Program-made: the position numbers and the translations under genes
Notes under the pieces: model-generated
Seen by the model: the letters and a program-made list of their open reading frames with translations, nothing else
What the model was told of the DNA's origin: nothing
Database searches by the model: none
Source of the DNA: Pseudomonas sp. H3(2019)
GTDB lineage: Bacteria; Pseudomonadota; Gammaproteobacteria; Pseudomonadales; Pseudomonadaceae
DNA: 64,000 bases
Reading direction: 5' to 3'
NCBI RefSeq assembly: GCF_007713465.1
Contig: NZ_VMSG01000013.1
Span: 97,468 to 161,467 of the forward strand
In this document: in pieces, positions 52,646 to 61,883 of the stretch
Position numbering within the stretch: position 1 is the first letter of the stretch
Layout of the letters: every line of letters starts with the position of its first letter

Positions 52646-52674
52646 CGTAGCAGCAGGCTACGCCAGCTGCTACG
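52646..52674 (+). terminator. Stem-loop after the kinase gene
   Basis: CGTAGCAGC/GCTGCTACG, a 9-bp stem with an 11-base loop, 33 bp past the stop. No long T run follows (GATTGGTTT). Confidence 0.4.
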
Positions 52675-52779
52675 GATTGGTTTACCACATCAAATGTAAC
52701 TTCTCTCCATTAGCCACCTGGCCCTTGCGGCGCTATCGTCCTTCGCAGCTTTGACTCAATGGATTGAGGTGATAGCGCT

Positions 52780-53265
52780 ATGGATGCTTCCGTACACATT
52801 TGCAAGGCCGGGCCCGCGGATGCGGGGATTATCAGCCGGATCGTCGAGCGCTCGATCAAGGTCGGGTGCGCTGGGGATCACCGCAATGACCCGAAAGTCG
52901 TCGCGGCCTGGACCCACAACAAAACCGTTGAACATGTACGGCCCTGGCTGGCCGACCCTCGCCTGTACCTTAATCTCGCGCTGTTGGACGAAAAACCGAT
53001 TGGCGTGGCCATGGCTGCTGTCAGCGGCAAGGTCGGGTTTTGTTACGTCCTGCCGGAATGGTTTCGTCGGGGTGCCGGGCAGGCGTTGATCCAGGGTCTC
53101 GAAACCTGGTTGATCGAGCATGGTTTCAGTCAGGCACGACTCAACAGCACCGGCACCAGCGAAGAGTTTTTTCAGCACCTTGGGTACCGACGCTGCGCAG
53201 AAACCTTCAGTGTTGCCGGGCTCACGGCGGTCCCCATGAACAAGTTGCTGACAGCACTCCCATAG
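52780..53265 (+). CDS. GNAT-family N-acetyltransferase
   Basis: 161 residues, GNAT fold. Acetyl-CoA-binding pyrophosphate loop is in RRGAGQALIQGLETWL; the beta-strand before it is VGFCYVLPEWF. The substrate, protein or small molecule, is not evident. It stands alone and converges on the VOC gene. Confidence 0.85.
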   Translation: MDASVHICKAGPADAGIISRIVERSIKVGCAGDHRNDPKVVAAWTHNKTVEHVRPWLADPRLYLNLALLDEKPIGVAMAAVSGKVGFCYVLPEWFRRGAGQALIQGLETWLIEHGFSQARLNSTGTSEEFFQHLGYRRCAETFSVAGLTAVPMNKLLTALP

Positions 53266-53425
53266 AAAGCCGCCCGAGGGTGTAAATCCTTGCGGTTCTG
53301 ATGCGTTTCCAGAACAGGAAAACCCGCACGTGCGCGCCCGAACCGGAGTGCGCACCTGCCGGGTGTGTAGTTTTGGTCACTATCATCAGATCGCAGCCTT
53401 CGGCAGCTCAGGCAGAGACGAGGAG

Positions 53426-53884
53426 TTATTGCTGCTTGAACATGTCTTTTGCGCGCTCTTCGATTTGCGCCTGAGTCAGGTTCTCCTTGCGCGACGACAG
53501 GAACCACACATGGCCGAAGGGGTCCTTCAAGGTGCCCGAGCGGTCGCCGTAGAACTGATCTTTCACTTCCGAAACCACCGTGCCACCCGCCTTGATTGCC
53601 TGGGCGTAGCTTTTGTCCACATCCTCGACATACAGATGCAAGCCCACGGACGGTGATTTGTCGGGGTTGCTCAGCGGGCCTTGATCGCACGGCGTGCCGA
53701 GCATGATGGCGCAGTCGCCAATACGCAGTTCGGCATGGCCGACGCCACCGTCGGGCATCGTCAAACGCATGACTTCCGTGGCGCCAAAGGCTTTCTTGTA
53801 AAAGTCGATCGCCTCGGCGGCTTTCTGGATTCCCAAGTAGGGCGTGACGCTGTGATAACCCTCGGGAATGGGTTTAACGCTCAT
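53426..53884 (-). CDS. VOC-family (glyoxalase/PhnB-like) protein
   Basis: 152 residues with the paired beta-alpha-beta-beta-beta modules of the vicinal oxygen chelate fold: YHSVTPYLGIQKAAEAIDFY, VGHAELRIGDCAIMLG, SVGLHLYVEDVD and DRSGTLKDPFGHVWFL. Close to the PhnB/YP_2-type group often annotated as bleomycin-resistance or glyoxalase-like. The activity is unknown. The ATG at 53884 has GGAG 7 bases upstream. Confidence 0.88.
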   Translation of the reverse strand: MSVKPIPEGYHSVTPYLGIQKAAEAIDFYKKAFGATEVMRLTMPDGGVGHAELRIGDCAIMLGTPCDQGPLSNPDKSPSVGLHLYVEDVDKSYAQAIKAGGTVVSEVKDQFYGDRSGTLKDPFGHVWFLSSRKENLTQAQIEERAKDMFKQQ

Positions 53885-54170
53885 GACCGTTCTCCATACT
53901 TTTGGGGGGGATGTTGCAATTCCTTCGCCGATTTCCGGTCGGTTCACTATAGGTCAGCCCCATCAAGGCTACCGAGTGGCCGACGGGTTGCAGCATCGCC
54001 ACTGTTGCGACATCAACGATGAACCGGCGGTTCGTTTCGATGCCCGTTCAAAACGGCCAACAAGCCACGCATCGATCAATAGCGACTATCGAGAGCGATG
54101 ATTTTTGTCGCTCAAGGGGCGGGAGTAGCCTGTGTCCATTGCTCAAGACCAGCTCGCAGGAAGCCTCCCC

Positions 54171-54440
54171 GTGAACCATTTGCTCGCCACCTCATTGTTA
54201 TTGGTTGCCTCGGTGCTCGCCGGTTGCGCCAGTCATCCTGCCCCCGAATTGCGCCCGTACACCGCCGAAGAAACCCAAGAGCTGGCGCTGGAAGCCTTGA
54301 ATCGTCGCGGTTTGTCGTTTGATGAATACCAGGCCAAAAAAGCCGAATTGCTCGGCCAGTCGAAGAAAACTTTCGGTTTTGACCAGCATGGCGAGATGAA
54401 CGCCGAGCGCGCGGTGCCTCTTCACGGCCACGCCAGCTAA
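54171..54440 (+). CDS. Small lipoprotein
   Basis: 89 residues. Signal peptide with lipobox VLAGC (Cys near residue 18), followed by a charged helical region (TAEETQELALEALNRRGLSFDEYQAKKAELLG, in two parts) like a short SHOCT-type motif (LNRRGLSFDEYQAKKAELL). The start is a GTG with AGGAAG 7 bases upstream. Function unknown. Confidence 0.78.
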   Translation: MNHLLATSLLLVASVLAGCASHPAPELRPYTAEETQELALEALNRRGLSFDEYQAKKAELLGQSKKTFGFDQHGEMNAERAVPLHGHAS

Positions 54441-54538
54441 GCGACTGTACTGCTCGAACTTTCACGTAACTGTCCGTGGGTTTCGCGCAGGGGCTGCGAT
54501 AGGGTCAACATCTGACTGACCCTGACGGACTCGCCTCC

Positions 54539-55153
54539 ATGACGCTCTCGCTGGATTTACTGCTGGGTTTTGCCTTGTTCGCCCTGGTGACCTCGATCAC
54601 CCCTGGCCCCAACAACACGATGTTGCTGGCCTCGGGCGTCAATTTCGGCTTCAACCGCTCCATCCCGCACATGTTCGGCATCACCTGCGGCTTCTTCGTC
54701 CTTGTGCTCGCCGTCGGTTTTGGCCTGGGCGCGGTGTTTCAAACCTATCCTGTGCTGTACAGCGTGCTGCGCTATGTCGGCGCGGCCTATCTGCTGTACC
54801 TGGCGTGGAAAATCGCTCATTCAGGTCCAGTCTCCGAAGCCGAACAAGGTCACGCCAAACCCATCAGCTACTGGGGGGCGGCAGCGTTTCAATGGGTCAA
54901 CCCGAAATCCTGGATCATGGCGATTGGCGCCATCAGCACCTACACACCGCTGCAGGGCTACTTCACCAATGTGATCGTCATCGCTGCGGTATTCGCCATC
55001 ATCAACCTGCCGAGCGTCAGTGTCTGGGTGGCTTGCGGCAGCCTGTTGCGCAATGTCCTGCGTGATCGGCGCTGGTTGCGGGTGTTCAACTGGGGCATGG
55101 CCCTGCTGCTGGTCGCTTCGCTGTATCCGATGCTGCATGAGAGCTTTAGCTGA
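54539..55153 (+). CDS. LysE/RhtB-family amino-acid exporter
   Basis: 204 residues with six membrane helices. TPGPNNTMLLASGVNFG is the LysE/RhtB hallmark, and GAAAFQWVNPKSWIMAIG is the second conserved segment. Family members export amino acids such as lysine, homoserine or threonine; the substrate cannot be read from sequence. Confidence 0.9.
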   Translation: MTLSLDLLLGFALFALVTSITPGPNNTMLLASGVNFGFNRSIPHMFGITCGFFVLVLAVGFGLGAVFQTYPVLYSVLRYVGAAYLLYLAWKIAHSGPVSEAEQGHAKPISYWGAAAFQWVNPKSWIMAIGAISTYTPLQGYFTNVIVIAAVFAIINLPSVSVWVACGSLLRNVLRDRRWLRVFNWGMALLLVASLYPMLHESFS

Positions 55154-55348
55154 CTTGCGCTTCAACCCGGTGTCCGATGCCTGTTAAGCTCGACTTCAGG
55201 AGCGTTCCTACGCACTTTGAAATGAAGTCGTACTTCTTTAATGGCATCCGATCAGGTATTGCTGATTTCCCGCAGTTTTTACACCACCTCCAGTGCGGCG
55301 CATTCAGCGAATACACCTGATCCCGGAACAAGCTCTGCGAGTCCTTTT

Positions 55349-56518
55349 ATGAATAAGCGTCCTTTGTATTTTGATTACGCCGCCACCACACCGGTGGATG
55401 AGCGGGTCATTCAGGTGATGGTCGACTGCCTGGGGTTCAGCGGTAACTTCGGCAATCCGGCTTCCAGTTCCCACGCCTATGGCCAGCAGGCCAGGCGTTC
55501 GGTCGAACAGGCACGCCAGCAAGTCGCCGACCTGGTGGGCGCGCAAGCGCCGCAGATCGTCTGGACGTCCGGTGCCACCGAATCCAACAACCTCGCCCTC
55601 AAAGGCGTGGCCCAGGCCCGCGGCCAGTCCGGCGGGCACATCATCACCAGCCAGATCGAGCACAAGGCGATCCTCGATACCGCCAGGCAATTGCAGGATG
55701 CCGGGGTCGCCGTGACTTATCTGCTGCCGGATGCCGAAGGCCTGATTACTGCGCAAGCAGTCAGCGAGGCGTTGCGCGAAGACACCTTTCTGGTGTCGCT
55801 GATGCTGGTCAACAACGAACTCGGTACCGTCAACGACATCCCGGCCATCGGTCAGCGGGTGCGTGAGCACGGCGCGTTGTTTCACGTTGACGCCGCACAG
55901 GGCGCGGGCAAGGTAGCGATTGATCTGGCCCAATGGCCGGTGGACCTGATGTCGTTTTCCGCACACAAGATCTACGGCCCCAAGGGGATTGGTGCGCTCT
56001 ACGTCGGCCCGCGTGCCCAGCAACGCTTGCAGGCGCAGATCCATGGCGGCGGGCACGAAGGCGGTTTACGCTCCGGGACCCTGGCCACGCATCAGATCGC
56101 AGCAATGGGCGCAGCCTTTGCGCTGGCGGCGGAACATTTTGCCGATGAGGTGGCGACTATCGCCTGGCTGCGCGAGCGCTTGCTTGAGCAACTCAGCGGC
56201 ATTACCGGTCTACGCTTGAACGGCAGCCCGACCCAACGCATTCCTCATACCCTGAGCCTGACCTTCAGTGAAGGCGAGTTCAATTCCCAGGCCTTGAGTG
56301 CTTCGATCGCCTTTTCGGCGACGTCGGCCTGCAACTCCGCGAGTAATGCGCCGTCCCATGTCCTGCTGGCCTTGGGGCATGACGCGCGGACAGCGGGGCG
56401 GACCATTCGCTTGAGTCTCGGGCGTTTCACCACCGAGCAGGACATCGATCAGGCCGCACAATTGATTAAAGCAGCAACCGCCAGTGCACCGGCGTTCTGG
56501 GCTACCGCCCAATCCTGA
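55349..56518 (+). CDS. Cysteine desulfurase (NifS/IscS family, stand-alone)
   Basis: 389 residues, PLP-dependent class V aminotransferase fold. It takes sulfur from cysteine as a persulfide. The PLP lysine is in FSAHKIYGPKG and the catalytic cysteine in TSACNSAS, the IscS-type loop. MNKRPLYFDYAATTPVDERV and NNELGTVNDI are also typical. It is not in an isc, suf or nif operon; the next gene is an aminopeptidase 58 bp away. The ATG at 55349 fits the family start although its ribosome site is weak. Confidence 0.9.
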   Translation: MNKRPLYFDYAATTPVDERVIQVMVDCLGFSGNFGNPASSSHAYGQQARRSVEQARQQVADLVGAQAPQIVWTSGATESNNLALKGVAQARGQSGGHIITSQIEHKAILDTARQLQDAGVAVTYLLPDAEGLITAQAVSEALREDTFLVSLMLVNNELGTVNDIPAIGQRVREHGALFHVDAAQGAGKVAIDLAQWPVDLMSFSAHKIYGPKGIGALYVGPRAQQRLQAQIHGGGHEGGLRSGTLATHQIAAMGAAFALAAEHFADEVATIAWLRERLLEQLSGITGLRLNGSPTQRIPHTLSLTFSEGEFNSQALSASIAFSATSACNSASNAPSHVLLALGHDARTAGRTIRLSLGRFTTEQDIDQAAQLIKAATASAPAFWATAQS

Positions 56519-56576
56519 TGCGCAGAGCAAAAGTCAGCGCCCTATAACAAAATTAAAGTGGTTACCAGGAGACATG

Positions 56577-58385
56577 ATGAGTACGCAGCCTTTGATCCAT
56601 GGAACGGTTCCCCAGCGCCTGGCGCATACCCGCGAGCTGATGAGTCGGGAGGGCATTCACGCCCTGCTGGTGCCGTCGGCCGACCCGCATTTGTCGGAAT
56701 ACCTGCCGGGTTACTGGCAGGGGCGTCAGTGGTTGTCGGGTTTTCATGGCTCAGTCGGCACGCTGATTGTCACCCAGGACTTCGCTGGCGTTTGGGCCGA
56801 CAGTCGCTACTGGGAACAGGCGACCAAGGAGCTCAAGGGCAGCGGCATCGAGTTGGTAAAGCTTCAGCCTGGCCAACCCGGTCCGCTGGACTGGTTGGCC
56901 GAGCAAACTCCGGAAGGGGGTGTGGTCGCGGTCGACGGTGCGGTGATGGCCGTGGCGTCGGCACGGTCACTGAGCAGCAAGCTTGAGGAGCGTGGCGCAC
57001 GGCTGCGCACCGATATCGATCTGTTGAACGAGGTCTGGAGCGACCGCCCGAGCCTGCCGAATCAACCGATCTATCAGCACTTGCCGCCGCAGGCCACCGT
57101 CAGCCGTGGCGAAAAACTCGCCAAGCTGCGTGAAAGCCTGAACGCGCGCGGTGCCGATTGGCACTTTATCGCCACCCTCGACGACATCGCCTGGCTGTTC
57201 AACCTGCGCGGCGGCGACGTGTCGTTCAACCCGGTATTCGTATCCTTCGCCTTGATCGGTCAGCAGCAGGCAACCCTGTTTGTCGCGCTGAGCAAGGTCG
57301 ATGCGTCATTACGCGCGATCCTCGAGCAGGACGGCGTCACCCTGCGCGACTACAGCGAAGTGACCTCGGCGCTGGCTGCCGTGCCAAATGGCGCCAGCCT
57401 GCAAATCGATCCAGCGCGGGTGACTAGCGGTTTGCTGAATAACCTCGGCAGTGGCGTGAAGCTGATTGAAGGGCTGAACCCGACGACCCTCGCCAAGTCG
57501 CAGAAAAGTCTCGCCGATGCCGAGCATATCCGTCAGGCCATGGAGCAGGACGGCGCGGCACTGTGCGAGTTTTTCACCTGGCTCGACAGCGCCCTGGGTC
57601 GTGAACGCATCACCGAACTGACCATCGACGAGCACCTGACCGCTGCCCGTACCCGTCGTCCGGGGTATGTGTCGCTGAGTTTCAACACCATTGCAGCCTT
57701 CAACGCCAACGGTGCGATGCCGCACTACCATGCGACCGAAGAAGAACACGCGGTGATCGAAGGCGACGGCCTGTTGCTGATCGACTCCGGCGGCCAGTAC
57801 CTGGGCGGTACCACCGACATTACGCGGATGGTGCCGGTGGGCACGCCGACCGCCGAGCAGAAACGCGACTGTACGCGCGTACTCAAGGGCGTGATTGCCT
57901 TGTCCCGTGCGCAGTTCCCGCGTGGCATTCTTTCGCCGCTGCTCGACGCCATCGCACGTGCGCCGATCTGGGCGGAGGGCGTCGATTATGGTCACGGAAC
58001 CGGGCATGGTGTCGGCTACTTCCTGAACGTTCACGAAGGCCCGCAAGTGATTGCCTACCAAGCCGCACCGGCACCGCAAACCGCGATGCAGCCGGGGATG
58101 ATCACCTCGATCGAGCCGGGTACTTATCGTCCAGGTCGCTGGGGTGTGCGGATCGAGAACCTGGCGTTGAACCGCGAGGCGGGCAGCAGCGAGTTTGGCG
58201 AGTTCCTCAAGTTCGAAACCCTGACCTTGTGCCCGATCGACACCCGTTGTCTGGAGTCTTCGTTGCTGACTCAGGACGAGCGCGAGTGGCTTAACGCTTA
58301 CCACGCGCAAGTTCGTGAACGTTTGAGCCCATTGCTTGACGGTGCTGCGCTCGTGTGGCTGAACACCCGGACCGCCGCGATCTGA
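56577..58385 (+). CDS. Xaa-Pro aminopeptidase (aminopeptidase P family)
   Basis: 602 residues, M24B metallopeptidase of the three-domain type (like eukaryotic aminopeptidase P1), longer than E. coli PepP. It cuts the N-terminal residue before proline. Metal ligands: two aspartates in LLIDSGGQYLGGTTDITR, histidine in GHGTGHGVGY, glutamates in SIEPGTY and RIENLAL. The two N-terminal creatinase-like domains occupy about 1-310. The ATG at 56577 is 5 bases from AGGAG. Confidence 0.93.
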   Translation: MSTQPLIHGTVPQRLAHTRELMSREGIHALLVPSADPHLSEYLPGYWQGRQWLSGFHGSVGTLIVTQDFAGVWADSRYWEQATKELKGSGIELVKLQPGQPGPLDWLAEQTPEGGVVAVDGAVMAVASARSLSSKLEERGARLRTDIDLLNEVWSDRPSLPNQPIYQHLPPQATVSRGEKLAKLRESLNARGADWHFIATLDDIAWLFNLRGGDVSFNPVFVSFALIGQQQATLFVALSKVDASLRAILEQDGVTLRDYSEVTSALAAVPNGASLQIDPARVTSGLLNNLGSGVKLIEGLNPTTLAKSQKSLADAEHIRQAMEQDGAALCEFFTWLDSALGRERITELTIDEHLTAARTRRPGYVSLSFNTIAAFNANGAMPHYHATEEEHAVIEGDGLLLIDSGGQYLGGTTDITRMVPVGTPTAEQKRDCTRVLKGVIALSRAQFPRGILSPLLDAIARAPIWAEGVDYGHGTGHGVGYFLNVHEGPQVIAYQAAPAPQTAMQPGMITSIEPGTYRPGRWGVRIENLALNREAGSSEFGEFLKFETLTLCPIDTRCLESSLLTQDEREWLNAYHAQVRERLSPLLDGAALVWLNTRTAAI

Positions 58386-58400
58386 GTCGCTGTTGCGCCG

Positions 58401-59327
58401 TCAGTCTTCGGACGGCGGCGCAAGCTCGGGTGTGTGGGCGAGTGCTTCGCTCATATAGTCGACAAACGCCTTGACCCTGGCCGATTGGCGACGATTGGCC
58501 GGGGACACCGCATGAATCGGCAACGGTTGTGCGCGGTAGTCCTGCAAGATCGCGATCACCCGACCGGCCTTCAAATCCTCGCTGAACAACCACACCGGCG
58601 ACAGCGCAATACCCAGCCCGCCCAACACCATCTCGCGTATGGCCTCCGAACTGTTGCTCTGGGCGTTGCCTTTGATTCGCACATTGTGGTGCTGAGCGTT
58701 TTTTTCGTAGATCCACTGATTCTGGCTGCTCAGCAGGTTGAACAGCAGGCAGTTATGCCGGCTCAGTTCTTCCAGTGTGTGTGGTCGGCCGCGGCGATCC
58801 AGATAGTCGGGACTGGCGACGGTGACTCGATGGGTCGTGCCGATCTGCCGGGCGATCAAACCGCTATCGCTCAACTCGCCAATGCGTAACGTGACGTCCA
58901 GGCCTTCGCTGACCAAATCCTGATTCTGATCGCTGAGCTGTAAATCGATTTCTACGTGTGGATAGCGTTCAAGGAAGTCCGGCAGTCGCGCAGCAATCTG
59001 CAATCGTCCGAAACTGACGGAGGATCCCACTCGCAAAGGCCCGGCGACCACTTCCCGTCCGGACTGAAAGCTGTGTTCGGCCGCGTCGACCGCCGCAAGA
59101 ATCTGCCGGCATTCGTTGTAGTAACGCTGGCCTTCGTCGGTCAGCGAAAGCTGGCGAGTACTGCGGGCAATCAGCTTGCCTCCAAGCTCTGTTTCCAGTG
59201 CCCGGAGGATTTTGCTGATGGTCGGTTGGCTGGTCTGCAGTTCCCGAGCGACAGCAGAGAAACTGCCGCGCTCGACTACTCTTACGAAAACCGCCATTGC
59301 ATTGAGTTTGTCCAAGGGCTTTCTCAT
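58401..59327 (-). CDS. LysR-family transcriptional regulator
   Basis: 308 residues: helix-turn-helix (LNAMAVFVRVVERGSFSAVARELQTSQPTISKIL, residues about 6-40) and a LysR substrate-binding domain of the CrgA type (GPLRVGSSVSFGR, LRIGELSDSGLIAR). It is divergent from the oxidoreductase gene with a 100-bp shared interval and probably regulates it, perhaps in response to an electrophile. Confidence 0.9.
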   Translation of the reverse strand: MRKPLDKLNAMAVFVRVVERGSFSAVARELQTSQPTISKILRALETELGGKLIARSTRQLSLTDEGQRYYNECRQILAAVDAAEHSFQSGREVVAGPLRVGSSVSFGRLQIAARLPDFLERYPHVEIDLQLSDQNQDLVSEGLDVTLRIGELSDSGLIARQIGTTHRVTVASPDYLDRRGRPHTLEELSRHNCLLFNLLSSQNQWIYEKNAQHHNVRIKGNAQSNSSEAIREMVLGGLGIALSPVWLFSEDLKAGRVIAILQDYRAQPLPIHAVSPANRRQSARVKAFVDYMSEALAHTPELAPPSED

Positions 59328-59429
59328 TGATTCCAAATAGGCATGGTCACTATAGCTATATAGCGTCTTATCGGCATGAGTGGGTGGGCGGATGATCAAC
59401 GCAACTCTCCACTGACATGAGATTGCGAA

Positions 59430-60428
59430 ATGACTGACTCAATTGAAATGCTCGCCCTGATCGTCGACTCGGCCAATGCACCGCTTCGTTTGGCGTCTAT
59501 CCCTAAGCCCATGCCTGAAGCGGGGCAGGTGTTGGTCAGAATCATCGCCAGTGGGCTGAATCCATTGGATGGGAAAATCCGCGCCGGGGAGGCTGCTCAC
59601 GCCCGTCAGCCATTACCGGCAGTGTTGGGGATGGATCTGGCGGGGATTGTCGAAGCACTCGGTGCCGGGGTCAGCGATTGGCAGGTCGGCGATCAGGTGT
59701 ATGGCATGGCGACCGGGATTGGCGGTCAGCAGGGCTCACTGGCGCAATTCGCCGCCGTTGATACACGACTACTGGCGCGCAAACCGATCAATCTGAGCAT
59801 GACTGAGGCGGCAGCGCTGCCGTTGGTGTTGATCACCGCGTGGGAAGGCTTGCTGGATCGCGCCCGGGTTCAGACAGACCACAAGGTATTGATTCAGGGT
59901 GGCGCTGGTGGCGTCGGGCATGTGGCGGTGCAGTTGGCTCGGGCATTCGGTGCCGAGGTATTTGCCACGGGGTCGGCGAGGCATCAGGCGATTATCGAAA
60001 GTCTCGGTGCAACCTTTATCGACTACCGCCAGCAGTCGGTTGAACAGTATGTAGAGCAACATACGGCGGGGGAGGGTTTCGATATCGTTTATGACACAGT
60101 TGGAGGCGAGACGCTGGATGCGTCGTTCAAGGCTGTGCGCACTTATCAGGGGCATGTGTTGAGCTGTCTCGGCTGGGGGCAACACAGTCTGGCGCCATTG
60201 TCGTTTCGGGCGGCGAGTTACTCGGGAGTCTTCACGTTGCTGCCTTTGCTGACCGGCAGAGGTCGCGAGCGTCACGGGCAGATTCTCGGTGAGGCTGCGA
60301 AGTTGATTGAAGCAGGCTTGTTGAAGCCTTTGCTCGATCCCCGGCGGTTCACGCTGCAAACCGCCGAGGCAGCCTATGACCTGCAAGCCTCGGGAGAAGC
60401 GCAGGGCCGACTGGTTATCGAGATCTAG
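59430..60428 (+). CDS. Zinc-free quinone oxidoreductase-like MDR protein
   Basis: 332 residues, medium-chain dehydrogenase/reductase. GroES-like domain (about 20-130; GLNPLDGKIRAG, VLGMDLAGIVEALG) and Rossmann domain with VLIQGGAGGVGHVAVQLAR and YDTVGGETLD. The zinc-binding cysteines of alcohol dehydrogenases are missing, so it belongs to the NADPH:quinone reductase branch. Its stop overlaps the stop of the convergent isomerase gene by 4 bp (CTAG). Confidence 0.9.
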   Translation: MTDSIEMLALIVDSANAPLRLASIPKPMPEAGQVLVRIIASGLNPLDGKIRAGEAAHARQPLPAVLGMDLAGIVEALGAGVSDWQVGDQVYGMATGIGGQQGSLAQFAAVDTRLLARKPINLSMTEAAALPLVLITAWEGLLDRARVQTDHKVLIQGGAGGVGHVAVQLARAFGAEVFATGSARHQAIIESLGATFIDYRQQSVEQYVEQHTAGEGFDIVYDTVGGETLDASFKAVRTYQGHVLSCLGWGQHSLAPLSFRAASYSGVFTLLPLLTGRGRERHGQILGEAAKLIEAGLLKPLLDPRRFTLQTAEAAYDLQASGEAQGRLVIEI

Positions 60429-61015
60429 CCCAAGGCCTCGCGGACAAAGTCCAAGCGATCTTGACCGAAGAACAATTCGTTATCGACAAATATGCTCGGT
60501 GCACCGAACACACCGCGCTTGATCGCCTGCTCGGTTTTTTCCTTGAGTGCGGCTTTGACTTCCTCATCGGCGGTCAAGGCCAGCGCTTCATCGGGGTCAA
60601 AGCCATGTTCGGCCAACACCGCGGCGACGGTCGCCAGGTCGTTGAGGTTGCGGCCATCAACCCAGAGCGCACGGAACAGGCAATCGATAAAATCGAGGAA
60701 GCGTTCGGGGTGTCGTAGCTGGATGCCGGTGACGGCGCGCATCAACAAAAGGGTATTGATGGGGAAGTATGGATTGAGCTGGAATGGCACGTCGTAGCGC
60801 TTGGCGTAACGATTCAGATCCAGGAACATGTAATGCCCCTTGGCCGGAATCGTTGCCGGTGAGGCATTGCCGGTAGCTTTGAATACGCCGCCTAGCAGCA
60901 TCGGTTGATAGATCAGTTGGCTACCGGTTTGCTCACAGATTTTCGGTAGTTGGGTATAAGCCAGGTAAGTGGCAGGGCTGCCGAGGTCGAAGAAGAACTC
61001 TACGCGTTTGCTCAT
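60425..61015 (-). CDS. 2-hydroxychromene-2-carboxylate isomerase / GST-kappa-like protein
   Basis: 196 residues, DsbA-like thioredoxin fold of the HCCA isomerase/kappa-class GST group. FFFDLGSPATYLAYTQLP has serine at the nucleophile place where DsbA has CxxC, and GVFGAPSIFVDNELFFGQDRL is the C-terminal signature. Homologues isomerise a naphthalene intermediate with glutathione, but no aromatic degradation gene is here. It follows the SDR gene by 36 bp in one operon. Confidence 0.88.
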   Translation of the reverse strand: MSKRVEFFFDLGSPATYLAYTQLPKICEQTGSQLIYQPMLLGGVFKATGNASPATIPAKGHYMFLDLNRYAKRYDVPFQLNPYFPINTLLLMRAVTGIQLRHPERFLDFIDCLFRALWVDGRNLNDLATVAAVLAEHGFDPDEALALTADEEVKAALKEKTEQAIKRGVFGAPSIFVDNELFFGQDRLDFVREALG

Positions 61016-61051
61016 GTTCGATGCGCTCTGATTGTTGTTAGAGAGGATGGC

Positions 61052-61798
61052 TTACCAGCGTTCGCTCCAGGGTCGCAGATCCAGTTCGAAGGTCCACGCA
61101 TCGCGAGGCTGGCTGTGCAGGTACCAGTAGTTCTCGGCGATGTGTTCGGGGTTGAGAATCCCGTCCTGATCCTTGAGGGCATACTTTTCCGGGAAGCTGT
61201 CGCGAATGAAGTCGGTATCGATCGCGCCATCGACCACGACATGGGCGACATGAATGTTCATCGGGCCCAGTTCCCGCGCCATGCTTTGGGCCAGTGCGCG
61301 GATGCCATGCTTGGCGCCGGCGAACGCCGCAAAGCCAGCAGCACCGCGCATGCCGGCGGTGGCTCCGGTGAATAGAATAGTGCCGCGTTGTCGGGTGGCC
61401 ATACGCTTTGCCACTTCACGGCCGTTCAAGAATCCGGAGAAACAGGCCATTTCCCAGATCTTGAAATACTTGCGGGCGGTCTCTTCAAGAATGCTGCACG
61501 GCACATTGGCACCGATGTTGAAGACGAACGCCTCGATCGGGCCGATCTGGCTTTCGATTTGTTCAACCAGCGCGACTACTTCCTCTTCCTTGCGTGCATC
61601 ACACGCAAAACCGTGGGCTTCACCGCCACTGGCCTGAATGGCATCGACCAATGGCTGCAACTTGTCTGCGCTGCGACGAGTGACGCAGGCAACAAACCCT
61701 TCCTGTGCGAAACGCTTGGCAATAGCTCCGCCGGTGGCATCGCCAGCACCGACAACCAGTACGACTTTCTTGTTATTGATAGCTGTGGTCATAGTCAT
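61052..61798 (-). CDS. SDR-family protein without the catalytic tyrosine
   Basis: 248 residues, classical short-chain dehydrogenase fold. Nucleotide-binding loop VGAGDATGGAIAKRF and the FNIGANVP motif (for NNAG). Where the family has YxxxK it reads FAGAK, phenylalanine in place of tyrosine, and the preceding serine region is FTGATAG. The lysine is kept. It may bind NAD(P) and act by another mechanism or not be an oxidoreductase. Upstream of the isomerase gene, divergent from the TetR gene. Confidence 0.85.
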   Translation of the reverse strand: MTMTTAINNKKVVLVVGAGDATGGAIAKRFAQEGFVACVTRRSADKLQPLVDAIQASGGEAHGFACDARKEEEVVALVEQIESQIGPIEAFVFNIGANVPCSILEETARKYFKIWEMACFSGFLNGREVAKRMATRQRGTILFTGATAGMRGAAGFAAFAGAKHGIRALAQSMARELGPMNIHVAHVVVDGAIDTDFIRDSFPEKYALKDQDGILNPEHIAENYWYLHSQPRDAWTFELDLRPWSERW

Positions 61799-61806
61799 CC
61801 CTCTTT

Positions 61807-61824
61807 GGTAAACGATCGTTAACC
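61807..61824. promoter_or_regulatory. Candidate operator between SDR and TetR genes
   Basis: GGTAAACGATCGTTAACC is an 18-bp near-perfect dyad (core AACGATCGTT), 8 bp from the SDR start and 60 bp from the TetR start. AAACGAACGTT follows at 61825. Likely bound by the TetR-type protein. Confidence 0.6.
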
Positions 61825-61883
61825 AAACGAACGTTATGCTACGATCTTGAAGACGTCAAGGCGATGGATTTTCGGGGGAAGCG